In this document: piece by piece, positions 44,890 to 53,703 of the stretch
Numbering within the stretch: position 1 is the first letter of the stretch
Layout of the letters: every line of letters starts with the position of its first letter
NCBI RefSeq assembly: GCF_002056795.1
Contig: NZ_CP020104.1
Span: 3,173,001-3,237,000, forward strand
DNA: 64,000 nucleotides
Reading direction: 5' to 3'
Source of the DNA: Spirosoma aerolatum
GTDB lineage: Bacteria > Bacteroidota > Bacteroidia > Cytophagales > Spirosomataceae
Made by a program: the position numbers and the translations under genes
The notes under the pieces: model-generated
Told to the model about the DNA's origin: nothing
Database searches by the model: none
Seen by the model: the letters and a program-made list of their open reading frames with translations, nothing else

Positions 44890-46146
44890 TTACTCACTAA
44901 CAACTGGTTCAAGCATTTTAATGTGAAAGGGAAACTGAGGCCGTACATAGCCCGGCCATTTACCGTACCATGCAATGCCTTCTCGATAATCTTCCACATC
45001 AAAGGTAATGCCTTCTTCCATAACAAAAACGGGGGTAACCGTATCCTTGACAATCATCATGGAGATTGTATAGGAACCATCATTAAGAAAATACCCCGGA
45101 ATGGTACATTCGCCTGCTATTAACCCCTTCCCGTACGGCTGCGATTGAGTACCTATATTGAAGATACACTCGCCTGTAAGTGAGTTTAAATGCAGACTCA
45201 AGTTTAAATTGGCGCGTTCCATCTGATTCCAGAACTCGAACCGGAACTTCATTGACGTGCGCACGTCGATATGAGTAAGATCATCCAAATAATCGGGAAT
45301 TAACTCGATCCGGCGGACCCGAACCAGATCGTTTCCGGGCGCTTCCTCCGGGGTATCCCATTGACGGACCAGCCGCGTTTTGGATACTTTACTTAGATAG
45401 GAAGCCACTACCTGATTTGTTTCCCCTTGTTCGATCAATCGCCCTTTTTCAAAGTACAGGGTTTTATTACAAAGTGCCTGAACGGCAGTCAGGTTATGGC
45501 TCACAAAAATGATCGTCCGACCGCTTGCCGAATTATCGCGCATTTTGCCGAGGCTCTTTTTTTGAAACTCAGCATCGCCTACAGCCAGAACTTCGTCCAC
45601 AATCATGATTTCGGGGTCAAGGTGTGCCGAAATTGCAAAGCCTAGCCTGACATACATCCCTGATGAATAGCGTTTTACGGGTGTATCAAGAAATTTTTCG
45701 ACCCCGGCAAACGCTACAATTTCGTCGAACTGCTTCTTTATTTCAGTACGGCTCATGCCTAAGAGCGAGCCATTCAGAAATATGTTTTCCCGTCCGGTCA
45801 GTTCAGGGTGAAAACCAGTACCCACTTCGAGCAGGCTGGCTACCCGCCCACGAATGCGAACGGTACCGGTTGTAGGCTGGATGATTTTGCTCAGGATTTT
45901 GAGCATGGTCGATTTGCCAGCGCCATTGTGTCCGATAATACCTACCCGGTCCCCCTGTTCAATCGAAAAATTAACATCCCGCAAGGCCCAGAACTCTTCG
46001 TGCGTGATGGTGATTTGGTCTTTTTTTCTGCCGAATATCGACCGAAAGTTTTCCGAGATGACATCCCGCAACGTATTGACACCCTTGCCCTTTTTATGGT
46101 CAATGATGTATTGCTTGCTAATATTTTCGACAGTAATGACAGACAT
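44890..46146 (-). CDS. ABC transporter ATPase for polysaccharide export (Wzt type, with C-terminal substrate domain)
   Basis: This is a 418-residue protein. The start is ATG 46146 (MSVITVENISKQY). The frame is open further upstream but only through an intergenic hairpin. The ATPase half has GHNGAGKST (Walker A), TPVKRYSSGMYVRLGFA (signature) and IMIVDEVLAVGDAEF (Walker B). Residues about 265-418 form a beta-sandwich like the Wzt C-terminal domain (SLHLNSLTGECIFNIGTQS), which reads the end cap of the chain in O9a-type systems. It pairs with the permease at 46252 to export finished glycan. Confidence 0.93.
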   Translation of the reverse strand: MSVITVENISKQYIIDHKKGKGVNTLRDVISENFRSIFGRKKDQITITHEEFWALRDVNFSIEQGDRVGIIGHNGAGKSTMLKILSKIIQPTTGTVRIRGRVASLLEVGTGFHPELTGRENIFLNGSLLGMSRTEIKKQFDEIVAFAGVEKFLDTPVKRYSSGMYVRLGFAISAHLDPEIMIVDEVLAVGDAEFQKKSLGKMRDNSASGRTIIFVSHNLTAVQALCNKTLYFEKGRLIEQGETNQVVASYLSKVSKTRLVRQWDTPEEAPGNDLVRVRRIELIPDYLDDLTHIDVRTSMKFRFEFWNQMERANLNLSLHLNSLTGECIFNIGTQSQPYGKGLIAGECTIPGYFLNDGSYTISMMIVKDTVTPVFVMEEGITFDVEDYREGIAWYGKWPGYVRPQFPFHIKMLEPVVSE

Positions 46147-46150
46147 AAGT

Positions 46151-46250
46151 GGTGAGGAGCGAGTAGTGAGTAGTGAGTAGTGGGAATGCTGCCACTTTAA
46201 GAAAAACATGCGCCAGCATTCTCACTCCTCACTCCTCACTACTCACTACT
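46151..46250. repeat. Inverted repeat between the ABC ATPase and permease genes
   Basis: 46162-46191 pairs with 46214-46250 over about 30 bp with a 7-nt insertion. The arms are made of GAGTAGTGAG-type words ending in GAATGCTG/CAGCATTC. It interrupts an expected two-gene operon. It shares GAGTAG words with the repeat at 39886-39964. Confidence 0.75.
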
Positions 46251-46251
46251 T

Positions 46252-47091
46252 TTAAATATCATCTACAAATGTATTCTCCCGTTTCCGAAAAAAGTAGAGG
46301 GAAAGCGTCAAACATACCAATACAATACTGACTGATATGAGTAGACTCTGTGGATTGAAATAAGCTTTCTCGCCTAGAAGTGACCAGCGGAACCCATCGA
46401 TAATACCAACCATTGGATTGGCCCAATAGAATGGAGCCCACCATTCCGACGCTTTATCGGCAACAAGTCGACTACTATAGGCGATAGGGCAAATATAAAA
46501 CCCAACCTGGACAATAAACGGAATAAGCTGAGCTATATCGCGGAAACGGACGTTGACAGCCGCAAAGAATAGCCCAAAGGCAAAAGACGCCAATAAAGCC
46601 AGCAAAATAAAAGCAGGTAGTAGCAGTAAATGCCAGTCGGGAATAAACTTGTACCAGATGGCCAGTAGAATAAACAACCCCAGTGATACCAGAAAATCGA
46701 CCAGACTAATGGCAATTGAACTTAAGGGCATAATCAACCTTGGGAAGTATACCTTCGTGACCAGGTTTGAATTAAGGGTTACGCTATTACTGATCTGGGT
46801 AAATGCAGTCGAGAAAAATGTCCAGACCGTAATGCCGCCCAATACCATCAGCGGATACGGAATACCCGGATCGGGTGGCAGTTTGGCAATCTTGCTGAAA
46901 ACGAATACCATGATCAGCATAGTGGTCAATGGGCGAATAAGCCCCCAGGCCGTGCCAAGTGCTGTTTGTTTATAACGAACCGTTACGTCGCGCATCGACA
47001 GGATGTAAAGCAACTCACGGTTTCGCCACAGATCCCGCCAATAATGCCGTTCCGAACGACCTGGCTGGATAACAACTTCGTGTGTTTTCAA
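46252..47091 (-). CDS. ABC-2 permease for polysaccharide export (Wzm type)
   Basis: This is a 279-residue protein with six hydrophobic helices and the ABC-2 family opening RDLWRNRELLYILSMRDVTVRYKQT, split at residues 20-44. The start appears to be TTG at 47091, because no ATG lies between it and an upstream in-frame stop. It forms the membrane channel for lipid-linked polysaccharide with the Wzt-like ATPase. Confidence 0.92.
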   Translation of the reverse strand: MKTHEVVIQPGRSERHYWRDLWRNRELLYILSMRDVTVRYKQTALGTAWGLIRPLTTMLIMVFVFSKIAKLPPDPGIPYPLMVLGGITVWTFFSTAFTQISNSVTLNSNLVTKVYFPRLIMPLSSIAISLVDFLVSLGLFILLAIWYKFIPDWHLLLLPAFILLALLASFAFGLFFAAVNVRFRDIAQLIPFIVQVGFYICPIAYSSRLVADKASEWWAPFYWANPMVGIIDGFRWSLLGEKAYFNPQSLLISVSIVLVCLTLSLYFFRKRENTFVDDI

Positions 47092-47163
47092 AACGAATAC
47101 TGGTTTATAGGTCTCGATGAGACAGTTATAAAGGGGTATTGGTCACTGCTTCAGCGTAACGTC

Positions 47164-48276
47164 TTATTCTTTCATAATTGAGCGGTAAGTTTCCCGCACG
47201 AAAATGATCACAATCGAAAGGATCAGCGTCAAGGCAATACCAACCTGAAGTCCCTGTGTTTTGATAACTTCACGGTATAATGGATAGGCAACCGGCTCGA
47301 TAACTGTAAACAATGGTGTTTCCCGAATCAGCGATAAGCGCATGTTATCGGCACTCTGAAGCGCCTGATAATATAGACCGGATAAGAAGCTTGAATTACG
47401 GGTCAACTTACTCTCTTTCAGTTTGGCCTGTGCTACCACAACCTGCTGATTCTGGTCCATGTACTGAGCCAGTTGGTTCTCAGTCCCTGTTATGATTTTG
47501 GCTAGTGAGTCGGCTCGTTGTTCGAGCATCTCATACATCTCCCGGGTTTTCTTGGTTTGCTTCTTCTGATAGTCTTCCTCAATGGTTTTCAAGTGCGTGT
47601 TCAAGAAGGTAGCTGTCAGCTTTTCGTCTTCCATGAAGCACTCCAATTGCATGAATGAGGATTTACGCTCAGGCTGTTTAATCGCCATTTCACCTTCGAT
47701 CCGTCCACAGATACCAGCCATCACGATCTGTTCCATTTTCGTGTACTGATCTGGCGTTTTGGCTTTCTTAAAATAAAAAGCTCGTAAGGAGTCATTATCC
47801 TCCCACTCTTTATCGCGGATGCCACTATGACGGATGTAGTAGTTAACCAGCAGCGTGTCTTTGCCATTGATCGTATCCGTTTTCATCAGGGTCTTTTCCA
47901 GCACAGGCCGAGATGTAGCGTAAATCAGGAAGTTGTCGCCCACGAAGATATTGGCATCAGGAGCTCCTGACGATAAGCCAAACGCACTGGCCAACTGTCC
48001 TAAATCGCCACCAAAACTACTGCTGGATGAGCCGCCACCGAGGTTAAACATAATGCTGCCCGTATAAACGATCCGGGGTTTGTGCATCATGTCGTAGATA
48101 AAGCCGGAAATGCCGCCAATAGCAACCAGAATAACAAGCAGTTTCCAGTTACGATAAAAAACGTTCTTTACGGCCAACACCCGTAAAACGACCGATTTAG
48201 GTGAAATTTCATCGGGAGGCAACGGGCGACTCACGATGACGTTTGGATCTGTATTTGTTTTATTTGTAGGGTTCAT
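47164..48276 (-). CDS. Chain-length determinant / polysaccharide co-polymerase (Wzz type, no kinase)
   Basis: This is a 370-residue protein. One transmembrane helix lies at about residues 43-62 (NWKLLVILVAIGGISGFIYD) and another at about 340-360 (VGIALTLILSIVIIFVRETY), with a long helical periplasmic part between them (RADSLAKIITGTENQLAQYM). It lacks the cytoplasmic tyrosine-kinase domain of Wzc, as in PCP-3 proteins of ABC-dependent capsule systems (KpsE-like). It would connect the ABC transporter with the outer-membrane SLBB protein encoded just upstream (15-bp gap). Confidence 0.85.
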   Translation of the reverse strand: MNPTNKTNTDPNVIVSRPLPPDEISPKSVVLRVLAVKNVFYRNWKLLVILVAIGGISGFIYDMMHKPRIVYTGSIMFNLGGGSSSSSFGGDLGQLASAFGLSSGAPDANIFVGDNFLIYATSRPVLEKTLMKTDTINGKDTLLVNYYIRHSGIRDKEWEDNDSLRAFYFKKAKTPDQYTKMEQIVMAGICGRIEGEMAIKQPERKSSFMQLECFMEDEKLTATFLNTHLKTIEEDYQKKQTKKTREMYEMLEQRADSLAKIITGTENQLAQYMDQNQQVVVAQAKLKESKLTRNSSFLSGLYYQALQSADNMRLSLIRETPLFTVIEPVAYPLYREVIKTQGLQVGIALTLILSIVIIFVRETYRSIMKE

Positions 48277-48291
48277 ACGTAGACTCCTGAC

Positions 48292-50907
48292 TTAGTTTCC
48301 GACCCGGGATAAGGCAATAATCAACCCAATGACACTAAGTAATGATGAAATGGTACCGGCGGTTGAACTGAGTATCTGCTGCGGGGTTAGTGGCGTTGCC
48401 GTCCGTTTTGGAACTACAATTTCCGCGCCGGGCTCCACTCGTGGATAAACATTAAAGAACATAAATTTCCGGGTACGATCAACCGAGCCGTTGGCATACA
48501 CGACGAACGATTTCCGGCGCTGCGATTTTGAGGTGAATCCACCTGTTTGCGAAATGTAATCCTGGAATGTCTGTCCGGCACGGTATTTAACCGTATTGGG
48601 CAATTGTACTTCGCCCTGGATTCGCACGGTTTCAAGCAGTTTCGGAATGCGAAGGGTATCTCCTTCCTGAACCAGAATATCTTCGCTTGAGCCAGGCTTC
48701 GCCAGAATTTTCTTTAGATTGATACCAATTGACTCCGAAGAAGTTGGGGATTGTACTTCCGTTTCAACAACCGTTTTAGAAGCATTATCACCTACTTCCT
48801 GGATGGCGCGTTGCTTCCGCTGAAGCTCATCTGAGCTAAGCCGCACAGGGCGAACCAGCGTGGCTCCTTCAACATAGGCTTGTGGGGTTAAACCACCTGA
48901 TTGAAACACCAGATCCGAAATTTTCATGTCTTTGCTGCGAATTGCATACGGGCCAGGCATAATTACCTCACCGACAACAGCCGCATAGGTTTGTTCGAGG
49001 TAATTGGGCGAACGGCGCACGATGATCTGATCGAAAGGTTCAAGAACGAAGTTCCGGTTCGCATCGTTGGACAGGGTCAGATCCCGGTTGACATTGAATC
49101 GGTAGATATCGGCAATCTGAGCCGTTGGGGATTTCGGATCAACGTCTTTTTTACGCCGTACTACCTCCACAACCGAGTAAGCGGCCGACTCCTTCAGACC
49201 ACCCGTTTTGACCAGCACATCGTTCAATGTCATATTGGCCATGTAAGGCATGCCGGGGTCAGGTTTGTTCAATTCACCGATGGCCGATATGGTAGCTTGC
49301 TGAGCCAGTTCGAAGCGTGAAGGAACGATGACCTGATCTTCGCGCTGAAGCGGGATATCAGGATCAGTGCCTGCCAGGATATTTGCCAGATTTATCGACA
49401 GGTTTTCAACCGCTAAATCTTCGCGGGTACGTACAATATTCACTCGACCTGTAAAGGCATCACCGCGTATTCCTTCAGCTGATTTGATAAGATCTTTCAG
49501 TGTTTTGTTGTTATCGAGCGAGTATTCTCCAGGGCGGAAAACAGCTCCTTCAATCGTGATCTTGTTTTCAAAACGGTTCAGAACCCGTTCGACCGACACA
49601 ACATCACCATCCTGCATAACAAACGTCTTGAATTCTGGGGCTGTAACGTCGGTTACTTTCAGTTCTCGGTCGGTTACCCGTGTAACTTTTAAGCGGCCTT
49701 TATAGGCATTGGCTGTAAAATCACCCGCATAGAAAAGCAGTCTGTCGAGTGTTTCGCCGGGTAGCATTTCAAAAATGTTGGATCGTTTAACAGCTCCACC
49801 AATTTCAATCCGTTCAATGAATGTAGTGAAGCGAATATTGTCATTATCCTGCAAACGGAGGTCGTTTTGCTGAATACCATTCAGCAGGTAATCGTATAGA
49901 TCGAGCGTGGCCACAATGCGGTTATTGCGGATGAGTTGAACCTTCCGATACGAGCCAATATCATTGGGCCCACCGGCCTGATAGATAGCGTTCATGACCG
50001 TCGACAGACCCGACATGGTATAAGTGCCTGGGCGAACGGCATCGCCGGTAACGGTGACCCGAATGCTGCGAATAGACCCAAGCGATACTTCCAGGAATGT
50101 ATTCTGTGCCCCATAGGATGAATTCCGAAGCCCTACAAACTTCGTTGCCATCCGGCTAATCAGCCGTTCTTTCGCTTTCTCGACTGATAGGCCGGAGACG
50201 AAAATAGGGCCAATACCCGTCTGTTGCGCGATGTAAACAAATCCTTCGGGGGATACTTTCTGGGAGTAATCGCCTTCTGAATAGCCGTACATCCGGATAT
50301 TTAATTCATCGCCAGGGCCGACAATATAGTTGCGGGGTGTGGCGATATTGATATTGGGTTGGAAGGTTGCCGCCATCGCTGGATCGTTGAACAGCGAGTA
50401 TCCAAACAGTTTCTGCCGACGCTCTTCCTGTTCACGGCGCTGCGCTTGTTTTATACGCTCTTCGGCAAGTTCTTCATCGGTTGCAGGGGCACTTTCCGAA
50501 TTGGTGTCCTGTTTGTCGAACTGCTGATTGCCATTAGTACCATTAGGTGTGTTCGTTGTGTTCCCATTATTACCCGTACGGGATTGTTGGGCAGGGGTAG
50601 GATTACCTGTTCGGCCATTGGTTGCGTTTTGCCCCCGCTGGTTGAGTTGTTGCTGAACATTTGCTGGTAGGTTAGCCGGATTCACTCCCGATGGAAGCGC
50701 TGTCCCTCTGCCAGGAGCTGCTGGGTTAGCAGAACTTGGTGCAGCGGGGGCCGCTCCTGGTGAAGGGGCCACTTGAGCCTGAGTTGTCAATCCCACTAAG
50801 AGAACCAGCAAACCAGTAAAAAAGATAGTCAATTGACGGGGTAAACGGCTGGCGCCGAAAAGAAAAAAATTCAGTGGGAACACGTGAATAATTCTTGAAT
50901 TTTGCAT
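48292..50907 (-). CDS. SLBB-domain outer-membrane polysaccharide export protein (Wza/KpsD-like)
   Basis: This is a protein of about 871 residues from ATG 50907. A TTG further upstream (50934) is less likely. The signal sequence ends LVLLVGLTTQAQ at about residue 45. A long low-complexity N/G/T/P/A region (about 45-130) is followed by the poly_export block YIVGPGDELNIRMYGYSEG and at least five SLBB domains (for example VTGDAVRPGTYTMSG, VVGEVIMPGPYAI, IQGEVQLPNTVKY). It ends in a transmembrane helix (ISSLLSVIGLIIALSRV). It forms the outer-membrane exit of the export system and is probably the first gene of the large minus-strand operon. Confidence 0.92.
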   Translation of the reverse strand: MQNSRIIHVFPLNFFLFGASRLPRQLTIFFTGLLVLLVGLTTQAQVAPSPGAAPAAPSSANPAAPGRGTALPSGVNPANLPANVQQQLNQRGQNATNGRTGNPTPAQQSRTGNNGNTTNTPNGTNGNQQFDKQDTNSESAPATDEELAEERIKQAQRREQEERRQKLFGYSLFNDPAMAATFQPNINIATPRNYIVGPGDELNIRMYGYSEGDYSQKVSPEGFVYIAQQTGIGPIFVSGLSVEKAKERLISRMATKFVGLRNSSYGAQNTFLEVSLGSIRSIRVTVTGDAVRPGTYTMSGLSTVMNAIYQAGGPNDIGSYRKVQLIRNNRIVATLDLYDYLLNGIQQNDLRLQDNDNIRFTTFIERIEIGGAVKRSNIFEMLPGETLDRLLFYAGDFTANAYKGRLKVTRVTDRELKVTDVTAPEFKTFVMQDGDVVSVERVLNRFENKITIEGAVFRPGEYSLDNNKTLKDLIKSAEGIRGDAFTGRVNIVRTREDLAVENLSINLANILAGTDPDIPLQREDQVIVPSRFELAQQATISAIGELNKPDPGMPYMANMTLNDVLVKTGGLKESAAYSVVEVVRRKKDVDPKSPTAQIADIYRFNVNRDLTLSNDANRNFVLEPFDQIIVRRSPNYLEQTYAAVVGEVIMPGPYAIRSKDMKISDLVFQSGGLTPQAYVEGATLVRPVRLSSDELQRKQRAIQEVGDNASKTVVETEVQSPTSSESIGINLKKILAKPGSSEDILVQEGDTLRIPKLLETVRIQGEVQLPNTVKYRAGQTFQDYISQTGGFTSKSQRRKSFVVYANGSVDRTRKFMFFNVYPRVEPGAEIVVPKRTATPLTPQQILSSTAGTISSLLSVIGLIIALSRVGN

Positions 50908-51149
50908 ATTTTTAAGAAGTCGAACAAATTGCAAGCAACGCCGACTAAGACCAGTAGTTAACGAACAATTTATTCGTGTAGTACGCAGGATAGTTTAGCT
51001 GGCAAAGTAAGCGAACTTTTGTTGGATTTTAAACAGTTTCCTTTTGAATGGTAAGTTTTATACCTCTTGCTATACATGGTATAATTTTTCCGATGTACTG
51101 GAAGAGCGATACAAAACTACTACTTTTTTAGTTAATCCATTAACCTAAC

Positions 51150-53045
51150 ATGGCAGAATCTCTGAACCAGCCGGTTCAATACAATGAAGACAGCATCCGC
51201 TCGCTGGATTGGCGTGAGCACATTCGCCTGCGACCAGGCATGTATATTGGTAAATTAGGCGACGGATCGGCTGCCGACGATGGCATCTACGTTCTCCTGA
51301 AAGAAACGATTGATAACTGCATTGACGAACACGTAATGGGCTTCGGTAAAACGATCGAGGTACGGGTAACCGATCATCGGGTAGAAGTACGCGACTTCGG
51401 CCGGGGTATTCCCCTCGGAAAAGTGGTCGAGGTAGTGTCGAAGATCAATACCGGGGGTAAATACGACTCTGGGGCGTTTCAGAAATCGGTAGGACTCAAT
51501 GGAGTAGGTACTAAAGCCGTGAATGCCTTGTCCACCTATTTCCGGGTGCAGTCGTTCCGCGAAGGCCGAACCGTATGGGCGGAATTTGAACGTGGCGAGC
51601 TAAAACAACAGGGTGAGGAAGTTTCGTCTGAGCGTAATGGTACGCTGATATGCTTTGAACCCGATGATACTGTCTTCAAGCATTTTCACTATATCCCGCA
51701 GTTTCTGGAAAATATGATCTGGAACTACTGCTACCTGAATGCGGGTCTGACCATCGTTTTCAACAAGCAGAAATATATTTCTCAGAACGGCCTTCTCGAT
51801 CTGCTTCGGAATAAAACCGATGAAGATTCCCTGCGCTATCCGATTATACATCTCAAGGGGCATGATATCGAAATCGCACTTACTCACGGCAATCAATATG
51901 GCGAAGAGTATTACTCTTTTGTTAACGGACAGAATACGACCCAGCATGGTACGCACCTCAATTCCCTGAAAGAAGCTGTCGTTGAAACGATCCGTAAACA
52001 TTACGACAAAAACTACGAAACCACTGATATTAGGGCTAGTATCATAGCCGCTATCAGTATTCGGGTTCAGGAGCCCGTGTTTGAGTCACAGACGAAGACC
52101 AAGTTAGGGTCGGTCAACATGTCACCTGAGCCAAATGCCCAATCGGTTCGTTCATTTGTAAGCGATTTTGTGAAAGAACGCCTGGACGATTACCTCCATA
52201 TTAACCCATCGGTACGCGATGCACTCAAAAAGCGAATCGAACAGTCGGAACGGGAACGCAAGGAACTCGCTGGTATCAAGAAACTGGCCAATGATCGTGC
52301 CAAAAAGGCAAGTTTGCACAACAAAAAACTGCGCGATTGTCGAAACCACCTGTCCGACCCGAAAGCGGAAGATCGCTATCAGACTACTCTGTTCATCACG
52401 GAGGGCGACTCGGCCAGTGGGTCTATCACAAAATCGCGGAATGTGCAGGCTCAGGCTGTTTTTAGTTTACGGGGTAAGCCATTGAACTGCTTCGGTTTAA
52501 CCAAGAAAGTGGTATACGAAAATGAGGAGTTTAACCTGCTTCAGCACGCACTGGATATAGAAGATGGCCTGGAAGGGCTGCGGTATAATCGTATTGTGAT
52601 TGCTACCGACGCTGATGTCGATGGCATGCACATTCGACTATTAATGCTGACCTTCTTCCTCCAGTTCTTTCCTGATCTGGTCCGAAATGGACACCTCTAT
52701 ATATTAGAGACGCCCTTGTTTCGGGTTCGGAATCCGAAAAACCATAAGGAGACAACTTACTGCTATTCGGACGAGGAAAAGCAAAAAGCTATTGACAAGC
52801 TGACTAAGGGAGGCAAAAAGGTCGAAATTACCCGATTTAAGGGCCTGGGGGAGATATCGCCAGAGGAGTTTGGGTTATTCATCGGCGAAAATATGCGGTT
52901 AGAGCCTGTTATTATGGAAAAAGAAACATCCATTCCCAAACTGCTCAGCTACTTCATGGGTAAGAATACCCCCGAACGGCAGCGGTTCATCATCGATAAC
53001 CTGCGTATTGAAAAAGATGTTGAAGAAGCTGCCTTGGTTGCCTAG
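51150..53045 (+). CDS. parE: DNA topoisomerase IV subunit B
   Basis: This is a 631-residue protein. The GHKL ATPase part has [28 protein letters not shown] (Mg/ATP Asn) and [14 protein letters not shown]. The transducer holds [14 protein letters not shown]. The Toprim part has [14 protein letters not shown] and [15 protein letters not shown]. The length and the [10 protein letters not shown] wording fit ParE rather than GyrB, which usually reads EGQTKTKLG. It decatenates chromosomes with ParC. parC is not adjacent here, and the next gene is susC. The gene is divergent from the export protein gene across about 240 bp. Confidence 0.93.
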   Translation: MAESLNQPVQYNEDSIRSLDWREHIRLRPGMYIGKLGDGSAADDGIYVLLKETIDNCIDEHVMGFGKTIEVRVTDHRVEVRDFGRGIPLGKVVEVVSKINTGGKYDSGAFQKSVGLNGVGTKAVNALSTYFRVQSFREGRTVWAEFERGELKQQGEEVSSERNGTLICFEPDDTVFKHFHYIPQFLENMIWNYCYLNAGLTIVFNKQKYISQNGLLDLLRNKTDEDSLRYPIIHLKGHDIEIALTHGNQYGEEYYSFVNGQNTTQHGTHLNSLKEAVVETIRKHYDKNYETTDIRASIIAAISIRVQEPVFESQTKTKLGSVNMSPEPNAQSVRSFVSDFVKERLDDYLHINPSVRDALKKRIEQSERERKELAGIKKLANDRAKKASLHNKKLRDCRNHLSDPKAEDRYQTTLFITEGDSASGSITKSRNVQAQAVFSLRGKPLNCFGLTKKVVYENEEFNLLQHALDIEDGLEGLRYNRIVIATDADVDGMHIRLLMLTFFLQFFPDLVRNGHLYILETPLFRVRNPKNHKETTYCYSDEEKQKAIDKLTKGGKKVEITRFKGLGEISPEEFGLFIGENMRLEPVIMEKETSIPKLLSYFMGKNTPERQRFIIDNLRIEKDVEEAALVA

Positions 53046-53118
53046 GTTAGTTTGATAAAAGCAACCGTTAATCAGTAAATTGTAAGCCATCCCACATTTG
53101 GGAGACTCTGTATTTAGT

Positions 53119-53179
53119 ACCTCCTTACTCCGCTTTGAGCATTGCCTACGCGCCAGAGCCAGTAAGGAGGTCTTTTTTT
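53119..53179 (+). terminator. Terminator of parE
   Basis: An 11-bp stem (ACCTCCTTACT / AGTAAGGAGGT) at 53119-53129 and 53161-53171 has a 31-nt loop and is followed by CTTTTTTTG. Confidence 0.75.
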
Positions 53180-53703
53180 GTTCATAGTCTATGTGATACC
53201 TATAACGGCAGGTAGGCTATGGACTTACAAATAGTCGACAGACGCCTATCGAAAGAAGCTATACACGATGCAAACCTGACACTATGCTTGCTCTACCAAT
53301 AACTTAAAATCTCAGCGTCATTATTAATTAATATACTTGTTATATATGATTTACTTAGCATGTAATATAAAAATAAAATAATGAAATAATACAATTATTC
53401 GGTTTTAATTCTGTTTGATGGATTCTTGGTAATGTCCTATTGGTATATAGATATTGATAATAGTAGCTGCACAGATATAATTCTTTTCTTGATTTTTTAT
53501 TTTTGATTCAATAAAAAATATCAAAATATTATATCGTATAAAATTCTGTGTTAACTATTATTTTCGTTAATACTTAAGTATGGCAATTCGTTGCTGTATC
53601 GAATAAGTGCAAGTGCTTATGTGTGGAAAATTTTAATATATATTAAACTATATTCAATTTGTCCAATTAACTTTGGAATTAATATCTATTTAATCTTCAA
53701 ACT
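53180..53703 (+). promoter_or_regulatory. 524-bp AT-rich leader region of susC, with a -7 element
   Basis: This gene-free stretch is much richer in A and T than its surroundings, especially from 53320 on. TAACTTTG at 53668-53675 matches TAnnTTTG exactly, 28 bp before the susC ATG, which gives a leader of about 20 nt. No good -33 TTG stands at the usual distance, so an activator or an alternative sigma factor may be needed (inference). No other feature is visible. Confidence 0.4.

Noticed and set aside
46147..46209. N-terminal extension of the Wzt-like ATPase
   Set aside because: The extra codons lie in the intergenic inverted repeat. The family N-terminus begins at MSVITVEN (46146).
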